Assembly (NCBI GenBank): GCA_030696775.1 | Contig: JAUYRN010000026.1 | Location: forward strand, 62,001-126,000 | DNA from: Sulfuricurvum sp. | GTDB taxonomy: Bacteria; Campylobacterota; Campylobacteria; Campylobacterales; Sulfurimonadaceae | Direction: 5' to 3' | Length of the DNA stretch: 64,000 bases | Shown: in pieces, positions 1 to 8,956 of the stretch | How the letters are laid out: every line of letters begins with the position of its first letter | Position numbering within the stretch: the stretch's first letter is position 1 | The notes under the pieces: generated by a model | What the model saw: the letters and a program-made list of their open reading frames with translations, nothing else | Told to the model about the DNA's origin: nothing | Database searches by the model: none | Translations under genes and position numbers: made by a program

Positions 1-81
1 AGGGTAGGGGATATAAGGTTGCGTGCTGTTCACGATAGCTATATCAATCAAGAAGAGATAGAAAAAATTGTATTGCTATAA
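1..81 (+). CDS. 3' end of an unidentified gene (truncated by window edge)
   Basis: Frame 1 is open from the first base to a TAA at 79-81 and gives 26 residues ending EEIEKIVLL. The upstream part lies outside the window, so no family can be assigned. It is followed by about 210 bases of AT-rich DNA with no recognisable gene before the tRNA cluster. Confidence 0.5.
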   Translation, partial: RVGDIRLRAVHDSYINQEEIEKIVLL

Positions 82-295
82 ATAGGCTATAAAACGAAAA
101 ATTTAGGTACTGTAAAAAGTGTTAAAGATAGAAAATTATAGAGGAGTTTTCGAAGTAATTTTGATAGAAATGGTTTTGTAAATTTGAAGTAATTTATTGA
201 GATCAAAGTTAAAATATTTATGTTATGCTTGATAGATTCGTAGAGGTATTAAAATAGACAAAGTAGTGATAAAGTGGCTATTTAAGGGGGTTGAT

Positions 296-372
296 TGGTT
301 GCGGAAGCAGGATTTGAACCTACGACCTACGGGTTATGAGCCCGTCGAGCTACCGGGCTGCTCTATTCCGCG
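296..372 (-). tRNA. Initiator tRNA-Met (CAT), copy 1
   Basis: On the minus strand the 77-nt gene begins CGCGGAATAGAGCAG and ends TTCCGCAACCA. The cloverleaf folds with anticodon CAT. The unpaired C1/A72 at the top of the acceptor stem and the three G-C pairs at the base of the anticodon stem (GGG CTCATAA CCC) mark it as the initiator rather than the elongator tRNA. CCA is encoded. A second, slightly different copy follows at 433-509. Confidence 0.96.
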
Positions 373-432
373 ACGCTTAAATTGTTGTTAAAAAAAGTAT
401 TTTAAATATTAGAAGAAATAATATCTAGGGGT

Positions 433-509
<77 letters not shown>

Positions 510-517
510 GTATAAAA

Positions 518-592
518 TGGATGGGGTGGAAGGACTCGAACCTTCAATCTACAGTACCAAAAACTGTTGGCATACCATTTGCCTACACCCCA
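518..592 (-). tRNA. tRNA-Gln (TTG)
   Basis: The 75-nt minus-strand gene starts TGGGGTGTAGGC and ends CACCCCATCCA. The anticodon stem ACAGT/ACTGT encloses the loop TTTTGGT, giving anticodon TTG. The U1-A72 pair is typical of glutamine tRNAs, and CCA is encoded. It is only 8 bp upstream of the second initiator tRNA, so the three are probably one transcript. Confidence 0.96.
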
Positions 593-713
593 ACGTTCTC
601 GTTGTGAGGCCGAAATTATAGACTCTTTTTCTGAATTTGTCAAGAGTTTTTCAAAGCTTTTAAAAAATAAATCGTTTCATTTAGAATGTGATGCTTTTTT
701 AATCCTTTTTGAT

Positions 714-719
714 TATAAT
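714..719 (+). promoter_or_regulatory. Candidate -10 box for ribBA
   Basis: TATAAT preceded by TGAT, with T-rich DNA further upstream, lies 33 bp before the ribBA start codon. Campylobacterota housekeeping promoters usually have a good -10 box and T-rich DNA instead of a -35 box. The assignment is by motif only. Confidence 0.5.
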
Positions 720-751
720 CTCTACTAATATATTAATTAAAAGAGATATTC

Positions 752-1789
752 ATGTCAGCAATACTTCGCGTACAAGCAGCAATAGAAGAGTTTAAAAAAG
801 GACGCATGGTCATCATGGTCGATGACGAAGATCGTGAAAATGAGGGTGACTTGGTTTATGCGTCTGTTTTTTCGACTCCGGATCATGTAAATTTCATGGC
901 TACACATGCTAAAGGGCTTATTTGTGTTGCTATCAATCCAAGCATCGCTAAACGTCTAAATTTGGAGCCTATGGTAAAAACCAATTCATCTATGCATGAG
1001 ACAGCCTTTACGGTCTCTGTGGATGCTACAGCGGCTACTACAGGTATTTCTACACATGAACGAGACATGACGATCAAAATTTTGGCAAATCCGGTAAGTC
1101 ATGCGACTGAGCTTGTGATGCCGGGGCATATTTTCCCTTTGATTGCAAAAGAGGGTGGAACGTTGGTTCGTATCGGTCATACGGAGGGATCAGTTGATTT
1201 GTGTCGTTTGTCCGGTTTGGCAGAATCTGCGGTTATTTGTGAGATTATGAAAGAAGACGGCTCAATGGCGCGACGGGATGATCTGGATGTTTTTGCCCAA
1301 AAGCATTCACTTAAAACGGTTTATATTTCAGATATTGTTGAGTATCGTCTCGCCAATGAAATATTGGTCAAAGCAATTTCAGAAGAAGAGATTGAGTTTT
1401 TTGGTGTTCATGTCAAAAAATATTGCTTTGAAGATCATCAAGGCGATCAGCATACGGCGATTGTTTTTTATAAAGCAGGGGAAACCGCTAACGTGAGAGT
1501 TCATAATGTCATCCCTGATATTGATCTTTTACTCAATCAAAATCGTTATTCTCAACTTATTGATTCGATACACTACTTGAAACAAAACAGCGGGGTCTTA
1601 TTGTTTATTAACAAACCACAGCATCATTCAGCAAATATGAAAGAATACGGCATTGGAGCACAAATACTCAAAATTTTAGGTGTTCGTCATATGCGACTTA
1701 TCGCCGATTCAAAAAATGTTGAGTTTGCTGCGTTAAGCGGATTTGGTTTGGATGTTGTTGAAGTGATCAACCCTAGCGAGGGGATATAG
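752..1789 (+). CDS. ribBA: 3,4-dihydroxy-2-butanone-4-phosphate synthase with degenerate GTP cyclohydrolase II domain
   Basis: The N-terminal 200 residues are a RibB domain, with the acidic DDEDRENEGD motif at residues 24-33. It converts ribulose 5-phosphate to the four-carbon riboflavin precursor. Residues 205-345 align in outline with GTP cyclohydrolase II (VRVH, then EYGIGAQIL near residue 298). The cysteine cluster that binds zinc (C-x2-GD plus C-x-C) is absent: VRVH is followed by NVIPDIDLLLN instead. The second domain is therefore probably not a cyclohydrolase, as is known for Helicobacter-type RibBA, and a separate RibA should exist elsewhere. The ATG at 752 follows AAAGAGAT. Confidence 0.93.
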   Translation: MSAILRVQAAIEEFKKGRMVIMVDDEDRENEGDLVYASVFSTPDHVNFMATHAKGLICVAINPSIAKRLNLEPMVKTNSSMHETAFTVSVDATAATTGISTHERDMTIKILANPVSHATELVMPGHIFPLIAKEGGTLVRIGHTEGSVDLCRLSGLAESAVICEIMKEDGSMARRDDLDVFAQKHSLKTVYISDIVEYRLANEILVKAISEEEIEFFGVHVKKYCFEDHQGDQHTAIVFYKAGETANVRVHNVIPDIDLLLNQNRYSQLIDSIHYLKQNSGVLLFINKPQHHSANMKEYGIGAQILKILGVRHMRLIADSKNVEFAALSGFGLDVVEVINPSEGI

Positions 1790-1807
1790 TAGGCTTACCA
1801 GCCTACT
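1788..1807. terminator. Hairpin between convergent ribBA and lpoB
   Basis: AGTAGGCT-tacc-AGCCTACT is a perfect 8-bp stem with a 4-base loop. It overlaps the stop codons of both convergent genes, so it could terminate transcription from either side. There is no long T tract, which lowers confidence. Confidence 0.5.
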
Positions 1808-2406
1808 GAAGATTTAGAAGTAACTTTGCGTATTTCTTTTTCATCTGCCCAGACTATCTCTCCCGTTTGCGGATTAACCAATTCAAGTGAAACATTGTAA
1901 TAGACATCTTTTACACTGTCATTTGCCTTTTTAATAGAACGCACATTCCCGGTTACAATATAATTAGCCTCTTCAATATTTTTACTGTTTTCTTTTACTG
2001 CCGTGGACGCGGTTAACTGCTGTTCATCGTAAACTTCATCAAGATTGGTTTTGTCTGCTAAAAAGCGTACTTGTCCAGATTTGAGTAATTTAATACGAAT
2101 TTTGTCTGTAATCGCTTTGGTGTCAATATGCTCATATGTTAGATTATTAACCGTACGAAGGCGTACTTTTGGCGGTTGTGTTGCTTTTGAGATATAACGA
2201 GATTCAAGAAGTGACTGAGTAAGTGCTTCAGCCGTACTTTGCAAATCAGTTGACCCAAAATCAGCGGTTACTGTTTCTACCGCTTTGGCATCGCCGTATT
2301 TGACATTGGAATCATAGCCGACCATGCCAGCTCCACCAGAAGTAGAGCACCCACTTAAAAAGAGTGCAGCTGTCGTAATTGAAAGAATAAGAGTTGTTTT
2401 AGTCAT
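1795..2406 (-). CDS. lpoB: LpoB-family outer-membrane lipoprotein (PBP activator-like)
   Basis: The protein has 203 residues, a signal peptide and a lipobox LSGC (acylated Cys20), followed by a Ser/Gly-rich linker. The folded part contains the phrases TVNNLTYEHIDTKAITDKI and ANYIVTGNVRSI, which fit the LpoB/YcfM family (COG3417). In E. coli that family activates penicillin-binding protein 1b from the outer membrane. It sits downstream of a YcfL-like lipoprotein and a COG3014-like protein, the usual partners. Its function in this phylum is inferred. Confidence 0.8.
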   Translation of the reverse strand: MTKTTLILSITTAALFLSGCSTSGGAGMVGYDSNVKYGDAKAVETVTADFGSTDLQSTAEALTQSLLESRYISKATQPPKVRLRTVNNLTYEHIDTKAITDKIRIKLLKSGQVRFLADKTNLDEVYDEQQLTASTAVKENSKNIEEANYIVTGNVRSIKKANDSVKDVYYNVSLELVNPQTGEIVWADEKEIRKVTSKSSVGW

Positions 2407-2418
2407 TGTGATTCCTTA

Positions 2419-2787
2419 TTAAAGTTTTTCGGGTACTGAGACCACGATTTTATAGGTGGTAACGTCAGGGAGATTGGACATCTCAACAATTTGTATTTTT
2501 TGATTTTTATGAATAACTATCGGCTTCCATGCTGTTGCTTCTTTGAGGATTCCATCTTTATCAAACCACTCTATGCGATACACAAAACCTTCTACATTGT
2601 CATAATCATTGTTTTCAAGATCAATAACAGCTTTAATAAAGTTTCCCTCTTTAAACGTTCTGTGATCAATAATATCAACTCGTTTGTCTCCTATAATTGT
2701 CACATCTTTAGAAGCGCACCCCGTAAAAAAAGCTACTAGAAGTGTAGTGGCAGCAAATGTGATTATGAAGTTTTTAGTACGATACAT
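2419..2787 (-). CDS. YcfL-family (DUF1425) lipoprotein
   Basis: The 122-residue protein has a signal peptide ending in the lipobox FTGC (Cys24). The rest is a small beta-rich domain with the conserved phrase FVYRIEWFDKDG and a hydrophobic C-terminus, as in DUF1425/YcfL proteins. These are found beside LpoB in many proteobacteria, and their role is not established. Its start overlaps the end of the upstream gene by 14 nt, and lpoB follows 12 nt after its stop. Confidence 0.75.
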   Translation of the reverse strand: MYRTKNFIITFAATTLLVAFFTGCASKDVTIIGDKRVDIIDHRTFKEGNFIKAVIDLENNDYDNVEGFVYRIEWFDKDGILKEATAWKPIVIHKNQKIQIVEMSNLPDVTTYKIVVSVPEKL

Positions 2788-4126
2788 GATCTATCCTTAT
2801 GTTGTTTTGGGTTAAGTATGATACGAGTATTATAACCCCTTTTTTGTTACTAGGAAGCATTATTGATTCTTGATGGTTATTGAGCGTAATGGTAACGGTT
2901 TCACCTTTTTTTGCTTCGAGTTGTGCTAGATAGCCAGAATTTGGCAGCATTTCCCAGTTTCTAAATCCAGAATCCGAGTAAGAACTCCCTATATCCATGA
3001 GCAAAGAAGCTATAAGCCCTCCCATGTCACCAAAATGATCATTGGCCTGTTTTGCAACTACACCTTTGGTCGTAGCACGTACAATTGATTTCGCGAGTTC
3101 TGCAGGAAGTTCATCTTTGAGCGTTTTATACGCCATGAGATCACTTTTTAAAAGTCTTGGTGGCTGAATACTTAATTGAGATGTCGATATGGAAGGGGGA
3201 TAAATATCATTAACAGGTATTGAATAAGAGGGCAGATCGATACTGGTATAACTGGCACCTTGAAAAATCGGAAAACGTATTTTTTCAACTTTTAGGGAAG
3301 GGGCAAGACCGGATAAAACAATGACAGTGATTTTCATTTTTTCTTTTGAAGGAAGAGAATACGGTAATTTTACAAAAACTTTTTCACTCTCAGGATTGAG
3401 AGCAATAGAGCGTTTTAAGCTAATTTCTGATGAGTTCCCAAGTAGTGGTGAAAGCCCAGAAATATCATGAATAATACTGCTTAAAGTATAGGAAAAAGGG
3501 TCTTGATAATTGTTTGCCATAGCTCTGACATCAGCATCTTCGAGTAGAACTCCCATCGAATATCCTGATGGAATAGAAGAAATGTCGCTTCCTTGCTCTC
3601 TTGCTTTTATTTTTTCATCGGAAGCATCTTTGATCTTTTCTTCACTTTCTCGTAACCAAAATTCTTGGCGTAATTCCATTCGGCGCAGTTCAACGGCAGA
3701 CCCCTCAAGGTCACCTAACATAGCGTAGTTGAGAGCATTAAGGGTGTGCATAAGAGTTCGCTCATATCCTTTGCCGTAGTACGTCTGAGACCCTTTTGAA
3801 AGAAAGGATGAGCCTAAAAAAGAACCAACATTACGGATACTTATCGTTGCTCTGTTCTCAAAATCATCCAAAATAGCATACGCTTTTTCAAAAGAGAGGA
3901 TGGAAGCTCTAAACTCACCATTCGCTTGTTGAAGTCGTGCAAGATCAAGCCAATACCACAGTTGATCTTCATCAGATGTATGAGTGCTTAGATAGGAAAG
4001 AGTTGTTGTGAAATCATTTTTTGAGAGGCCAGAACGGAGCTGCTGAGAACTAAGAACGGTTGCTTGGAGTGAGTGGAAAGAAAAAAAAGTGAAAAGAAAA
4101 ATAATTTTTAAAAGAACTCTGTTCAC
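2774..4126 (-). CDS. Exported COG3014-like protein of the LpoB/YcfL cluster
   Basis: This 450-residue protein starts with a signal peptide (MNRVLLKIIFLFTFFSF...) and has no lipobox cysteine. The first 200 residues are helical and TPR-like (LARLQQANGEFRASILSFEKAYA). The C-terminal half is beta-rich. The arrangement COG3014-YcfL-LpoB is common, which supports the family call more than any single motif. Biochemical function is unknown; a role in envelope assembly is only suggested by the neighbours. Confidence 0.65.
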   Translation of the reverse strand: MNRVLLKIIFLFTFFSFHSLQATVLSSQQLRSGLSKNDFTTTLSYLSTHTSDEDQLWYWLDLARLQQANGEFRASILSFEKAYAILDDFENRATISIRNVGSFLGSSFLSKGSQTYYGKGYERTLMHTLNALNYAMLGDLEGSAVELRRMELRQEFWLRESEEKIKDASDEKIKAREQGSDISSIPSGYSMGVLLEDADVRAMANNYQDPFSYTLSSIIHDISGLSPLLGNSSEISLKRSIALNPESEKVFVKLPYSLPSKEKMKITVIVLSGLAPSLKVEKIRFPIFQGASYTSIDLPSYSIPVNDIYPPSISTSQLSIQPPRLLKSDLMAYKTLKDELPAELAKSIVRATTKGVVAKQANDHFGDMGGLIASLLMDIGSSYSDSGFRNWEMLPNSGYLAQLEAKKGETVTITLNNHQESIMLPSNKKGVIILVSYLTQNNIRIDHVSY

Positions 4127-4142
4127 TTCTCACTGCCTAAGA

Positions 4143-4844
4143 TTAATTTTTCATTGCCTTGATGAACGATTCATAAATATTTTCGAGTTGAAGATCTTGC
4201 TCAAGAATTTCGGTGTTGTCTTGAACCATGTAGTGTTCTAAAACCGCAACACGTTTGAGAAGGTATTCAAACATCTCTTTATTAATATCGGGAAGTTTAT
4301 TATGGCTAAAGGGATCTTTGTCTCGTCCTTTTTGGATTACATGAGCTGGAATCCCGATAGCAGTACTGTTTTCAGGAACATTACGTACAACAACGGAGTT
4401 GGCTCCTACTTTGGAGTTCTCTCCGATGGTAATGTTGCCCAAAATTTTGGCTCCTGCACCGATGACCACACCACGTTTGATTGTAGGATGGCGTTTACCT
4501 GCTGTCAAACTGACTCCGCCTAGTGTGACACCTTGATAGATGAGGACATCATCTTCGATAACTGCTGTTTGTCCAATAACAACACCTGTTCCATGGTCGA
4601 TGAAAACACGTCGTCCTATTGTAGCTCCCGGGTGTATGTCTATATGCGTAATAATCTGATTGATTCCCATAATAAGACGAGAGAAAGCTTTAAAATTATT
4701 TCGATAAAGTCGATTGGCAATGCGATACCAAAAAATCGCCCATACTCCCGGATAGTTAAATAATAACTCTAACCGTGAGCTGATTGCAGGGTCGTTTTTG
4801 TAAACATTTGAAAAATCTTCGCTAATTTCAGAAAAAAGTCCCAA
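4143..4844 (-). CDS. cysE: Serine O-acetyltransferase
   Basis: CysE transfers acetyl from acetyl-CoA to serine, the first step of cysteine synthesis. The 233-residue protein has an alpha-helical N-terminus (ELLFNYPGVWAIFWYRIANRLY) and a left-handed hexapeptide beta-helix. The beta-helix carries HIDIHPGATIG, DHGTGVVIG and GGVSLTAGKRHPTI. The CysE signatures are complete, and the C-terminal helix that normally binds cysteine synthase is longer than in short family members. It is the last gene of the flgA-cysE operon, 9 nt after speA. Confidence 0.93.
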   Translation of the reverse strand: MGLFSEISEDFSNVYKNDPAISSRLELLFNYPGVWAIFWYRIANRLYRNNFKAFSRLIMGINQIITHIDIHPGATIGRRVFIDHGTGVVIGQTAVIEDDVLIYQGVTLGGVSLTAGKRHPTIKRGVVIGAGAKILGNITIGENSKVGANSVVVRNVPENSTAIGIPAHVIQKGRDKDPFSHNKLPDINKEMFEYLLKRVAVLEHYMVQDNTEILEQDLQLENIYESFIKAMKN

Positions 4845-4853
4845 AAAAAATCC

Positions 4854-6683
4854 TTATCTTGTTGTGCGTAAATAACCATTTTGGTAAAGGTACATTTCGA
4901 GTTTTTGAAGTGTATCAGTTTTTTCTTCTTCTGCCATAAATTCACTGGTTGCCAGTTTATTTTTAAGGTTGGTTAGAAGTTTTGAGCTGTCATACCCAAT
5001 ATCTTCGAGAATATTGAGGACATTATCCGATTCGGTGAAGTTTTCAATCTCATATCCTGTGTCATTGATGAGAATAGTACATTCACTAGGGTGAGTAAAG
5101 AGGTTATGATTCATACCCAATGTCTCTTGGTAGGCTCCAACGTTGAAAAAGGCGAGGAAATATTCCTCTTCGTCCAAATCAATATCGTGGAGATACAAAG
5201 GAGTCTCGGGTTTGAATTTTATCTCCCCATCGCTATCGCAGGTAATATCCCAAAGACTCGCTGCACGAATGGCAGGGATGTCGAGACGATCAAGCGGCAT
5301 GATAGGGAAGGGCTGTTGTAATCCCCAGTAATCGGGAATACTTTGGAAAATAGAGCTGTTAATGAGATAACGCTCTTGCAGTTTGACTTGAAGACGCTCG
5401 ATTTCGGGTACGAGGTTGTCTTGGGAGAGGTAGAGTGATTTTTTGATAATCTGATGAACCAAAATTTCAGCATTAGAGCGATCCAAAAGATCAATGTGTC
5501 CTAGGTTGAAAAGAGTAAGTAATGATTCCATGTGGTCGAGTGCATCGTGCATGTATTCGATGCAGGTACGTGGGGAAAGAAGAGCGTTTAATTCGCGTAA
5601 TTCTTCGATTAATGGTGGATTTTTTTCTTTGAGTTTGAGAGATTTTTCTTGATAATCGTGTGAAAAAAGCTCCAGAACAGGGGTAATCAAAACGGAGTGT
5701 GACGCTACGATAAATCGCCCTGATTCGGTATAAATATCGGGATGGTCAACGCCTTTTGCATTCATTATTTCACGAAGCAAAAATACGACACTGTTTGAAA
5801 ACTCTTCTAGGGTGTAGTTGCGAAGTCGTGTGGAAGTATGCTGAGAATATTCAACTGCCAATCCTCCGCCTATATTGATCGCTCCCAGTGCCGTGGCTCC
5901 CATTTTTTTGAGTTCAGCATAGATATTTCCCGATTCACGTAAGACACGTTTGAGTGTTGAGATATCTTGCATTTGTGAGCCGACATGGAAATGAATCATC
6001 GTAAAATGTTCCACCATATTATGTTCTTGCAGCATACTCATCGCTTCAATAAGCTCAGTAGAGGTAAGACCAAATTTAGCACTTAAACCGCTGCTTTTTG
6101 CCCAGATTCCACTGCCTTCGCTTTGGAGACGAATACGAATACCGATATTGGGAACTTTGAGATTGCACGACTGCGCTACATCAATAATCCATTCAAGTTC
6201 ACCAATCCCCTCGATAGTGATGGTAATGTCATGACCCATTTGTGCGGCAATGAAGCTTAAGGTAACCATCTCTTCATCTTTGAAACCATTGACGGTGATA
6301 GGAGAACCTAAAGGGGTTTTTGCCATTGCGAGGGCGAGTTCTGCTTTGGAACCTGCTTCCAATCCATAACCAAATTTTTCACCATGCTCAACAATAGCAT
6401 CAACAGCTTCTGGAAATTGATTTACTTTTAGAGGAAATACGGCACGAAATTTTCCAGTGTAATCGTTTTCAAAAATGGCACGTTGAAAGTTTGAGTAAAG
6501 TAAATCGATTTGTTTTCCAATAAGATGCGGAAAACGTAAAATCAAGGGACCGCTAAGATTCGTTTTACGAATTTTATGGGCAATTTCAATCAATGAGGGA
6601 GAACTTTTGTAGTTAACTTTTATCATCCCCTGATCGATCATAAAATTGTTTTCACCCCAAATATCAATACCGTAATTATTCAT
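4854..6683 (-). CDS. speA: Biosynthetic arginine decarboxylase
   Basis: SpeA is a PLP enzyme that converts arginine to agmatine in polyamine synthesis. Conserved segments include the PLP-lysine region FPLKVNQ, HFHVGSQ, the glycine-rich AINIGGGLAVEYSQH and DITCDSDG. I place the start at the ATG at 6683 (MNNYGIDIWG), giving 609 residues. It has the Shine-Dalgarno GAGGGAAC just upstream and overlaps the hisS stop by 8 nt. An in-frame start 42 nt upstream would lie deeper inside hisS and has no comparable site. Confidence 0.92.
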   Translation of the reverse strand: MNNYGIDIWGENNFMIDQGMIKVNYKSSPSLIEIAHKIRKTNLSGPLILRFPHLIGKQIDLLYSNFQRAIFENDYTGKFRAVFPLKVNQFPEAVDAIVEHGEKFGYGLEAGSKAELALAMAKTPLGSPITVNGFKDEEMVTLSFIAAQMGHDITITIEGIGELEWIIDVAQSCNLKVPNIGIRIRLQSEGSGIWAKSSGLSAKFGLTSTELIEAMSMLQEHNMVEHFTMIHFHVGSQMQDISTLKRVLRESGNIYAELKKMGATALGAINIGGGLAVEYSQHTSTRLRNYTLEEFSNSVVFLLREIMNAKGVDHPDIYTESGRFIVASHSVLITPVLELFSHDYQEKSLKLKEKNPPLIEELRELNALLSPRTCIEYMHDALDHMESLLTLFNLGHIDLLDRSNAEILVHQIIKKSLYLSQDNLVPEIERLQVKLQERYLINSSIFQSIPDYWGLQQPFPIMPLDRLDIPAIRAASLWDITCDSDGEIKFKPETPLYLHDIDLDEEEYFLAFFNVGAYQETLGMNHNLFTHPSECTILINDTGYEIENFTESDNVLNILEDIGYDSSKLLTNLKNKLATSEFMAEEEKTDTLQKLEMYLYQNGYLRTTR

Positions 6684-7896
6684 TAGTTCCCTCTTTAAGT
6701 GAAATAGTAGACTCTTTTTGTTCAACCAAATCTTTTATCCAAATCGTATTATTCAGCCGTTCATTTTCACCGATTACTGCACAATAGCGAGCATTGATAC
6801 GATCGGCCCCTTTGAGGTGATTTTTAAGACTTTTTGCATCATATTCAACGACAGCTTTATCCGTTTTACGAAAATTTTCAGCAGCTTTGAGAATGAGCGG
6901 TAATGACTCCGCTTCCATTGCTCCAAGATAATAACCTTCACGAACGGGTTCCGGCATTACTATGAGCTCCATGAGTCTCTCAATCCCTAGAGCAAATCCT
7001 ACCGCAGGGGTTGGCTTCCCGTCTAAAAATTCGATAAGACGGTCATAACGTCCCCCTCCGGCAATAGCGCTTTGAGAGCCGATTTCATCACTGACAAATT
7101 CAAAGGCAGTTTTAGAATAATAATCCAGTCCGCGTACGAGATTGGTATCAAGTTCATAATTAATATTATGCTGATCTAAAATAGATTTAAGGGTTTCAAA
7201 ATCACTTTCGCACCCCGTACAGAGATGATTGAGGAGTTTTGGTGCTTGGGTATAAAGATTTTGGCATGCTTGATTTTTACAGTCCAATACACGGATGGGA
7301 TTGGTTGATTTACGGCGTTGGCAGTCTTCGCAAATAGCATCTCCGCAGGTATCAATAAAAGCAATGAGTTTCTCACGATAAGCAGGCATGCAGTTTTGAT
7401 CACCCAGAGAGTTAAGTTTTAGGCTGTAACCGATCCCCAAAGCTTTTAGAATATCAGCAACCATCATAATCATCAATGCATCTTCATAGACGGAATCCAC
7501 ACCAAAACTCTCTACTCCAAACTGGTGAAACTGACGTAACCGACCTTTTTGGGGACGTTCGTAGCGAAACATTGATCCATGATAGTAAAAGCGGTGAATT
7601 CCCCCTTTTTTATCCAGCTTGTTTTGGACAAAGGCTCGAACTACTCCTGCTGTTCCCTCGGGGCGTAAGCATACGTCGTTGCCACCCTTGTCAGTGAACT
7701 GATACATCTCTTTACCTACGATATCACTGCTTTCACCCACGGAGCGCTTGAAGAGAGCTGTTTCTTCCAGAAGCGGGGTTTCGATGTAATGAAAACCGTA
7801 ACGTTTAGTGATAGTGGAAGCAGTAGAAATAAAATACTCAAAACGTTCATAGTCGTTTGAGAGAATATCATTCATTCCGCGTAAAGATTGGATCAT
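6676..7896 (-). CDS. hisS: Histidyl-tRNA synthetase
   Basis: This is a class II aminoacyl-tRNA synthetase of 406 residues, slightly shorter than the E. coli enzyme. Motif 2 is FRYERPQKGRLRQFHQFG. The histidine-specific segments LVRGLDYYSKTAFEF and the glycine-rich GGGRYDRLIE are present, and motif 3 contains GFALGIERL. It overlaps tmk by 4 nt at its start and speA by 8 nt at its end, consistent with translational coupling. Confidence 0.96.
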   Translation of the reverse strand: MIQSLRGMNDILSNDYERFEYFISTASTITKRYGFHYIETPLLEETALFKRSVGESSDIVGKEMYQFTDKGGNDVCLRPEGTAGVVRAFVQNKLDKKGGIHRFYYHGSMFRYERPQKGRLRQFHQFGVESFGVDSVYEDALMIMMVADILKALGIGYSLKLNSLGDQNCMPAYREKLIAFIDTCGDAICEDCQRRKSTNPIRVLDCKNQACQNLYTQAPKLLNHLCTGCESDFETLKSILDQHNINYELDTNLVRGLDYYSKTAFEFVSDEIGSQSAIAGGGRYDRLIEFLDGKPTPAVGFALGIERLMELIVMPEPVREGYYLGAMEAESLPLILKAAENFRKTDKAVVEYDAKSLKNHLKGADRINARYCAVIGENERLNNTIWIKDLVEQKESTISLKEGTNE

Positions 7897-8474
7897 TCGT
7901 TTCCTTTTATGAGATCGGCGATCTCGTTTGTAATAGTATCAATAGATTGTGACGCATCGATTACAAAGGTTTGTATCCCCAGTTCTTGGGATGCTTTTAT
8001 AAGAGCTTCTTGAATATTAAGCAAGTAGTCAATTCCTCGAGATTCTATAACATCATGCTCTTTTTGAGAGAGTCGATTTGCTAGTTCTTGTGGAGAAAGT
8101 TTTAGGATAAAAACTTTCTCAGGGAACTTTCCGCCAGTAGCAAGTGTGTTAAGAGATACAAGTGTCTTAATATCACAAATATCTTGTACTAAAGCATATG
8201 CAACCCCAGAAACAGCGGAACGATCACTGATGATCAGAGAATTAATATTAGGAAATATGATGCTCTCAGTATGCTCAGCACGATCGGCTAAGAAGAGGAG
8301 CAATTCTGCCATTTTACTTTTAAGTTCTCCGTGCAGCACCATAGAGCGTATTTCTACACCGACAGGAGTTCCTCCCGGTTCTTTGGTATAAACAGCTTCC
8401 GGAAAAAGCGATTTTAGGCACTCAATCTGGGTGCTTTTACCCGCGGTATCAATCCCCTCTATTGCAATGTACAT
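7893..8474 (-). CDS. tmk: Thymidylate kinase
   Basis: Tmk phosphorylates dTMP to dTDP. The 193-residue protein begins with the P-loop EGIDTAGKST, followed by KEPGGTPVG, DRAEH and the DR motif SDRSAVSGVAY. It lies in the minus-strand operon between coaD (16-nt overlap) and hisS (4-nt overlap). Confidence 0.95.
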   Translation of the reverse strand: MYIAIEGIDTAGKSTQIECLKSLFPEAVYTKEPGGTPVGVEIRSMVLHGELKSKMAELLLFLADRAEHTESIIFPNINSLIISDRSAVSGVAYALVQDICDIKTLVSLNTLATGGKFPEKVFILKLSPQELANRLSQKEHDVIESRGIDYLLNIQEALIKASQELGIQTFVIDASQSIDTITNEIADLIKGNE

Positions 8475-8956
8475 GATTTCATACTCCCAATAACATTTTG
8501 AACCGATGCGGGGAGAAGGTGATCGGTCTTACCGTTGAATTTCAGTAGATTCCGGACGATGGAAGAACTGATAAATGCGTGTTTGAGGCGAGGCATCAAA
8601 TAAACGGTTTCAATATCCGGATCGAGGGAGTGGTTTAAGTAGCCAAGTTGCAGCTCAAACTCGAAATCACTCACCGCACGAAGACCACGAATAAGGACGG
8701 TTGCACCTAATGTTTTAGCAAGCTCTACTGTTAGATTATCGAAGCCGACTACCCGCACGCGATCTAAATCTTTGACAGTAAGTTTCGTCATCTCTACTCG
8801 CTCTTCTAGGCTAAACATAGGACGCTTGTCTCTCGAATCTGCCACAGCAATAATCACTTCGTCGAACAGTTTTAAGCCTCGCTCAATAATGTCAAAATGA
8901 CCATTGGTAACAGGATCAAAGGTCCCTGGATAAAGGGCTATTGTGTTGCATTTCAT
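8459..8956 (-). CDS. coaD: Phosphopantetheine adenylyltransferase
   Basis: CoaD makes dephospho-CoA from 4'-phosphopantetheine and ATP. The nucleotidylyl transferase motif YPGTFDPVTNGH and the C-terminal ISSSIVRNL (ISSTxxR-like) are both present. I choose the ATG at 8956 (MKCNTIALYPGT), giving 165 residues, because it forms an ATGA overlap with the ubiX stop and GGAG lies 8 nt upstream. An ATG 12 nt further upstream is possible. Confidence 0.94.
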   Translation of the reverse strand: MKCNTIALYPGTFDPVTNGHFDIIERGLKLFDEVIIAVADSRDKRPMFSLEERVEMTKLTVKDLDRVRVVGFDNLTVELAKTLGATVLIRGLRAVSDFEFELQLGYLNHSLDPDIETVYLMPRLKHAFISSSIVRNLLKFNGKTDHLLPASVQNVIGSMKSCTLQ

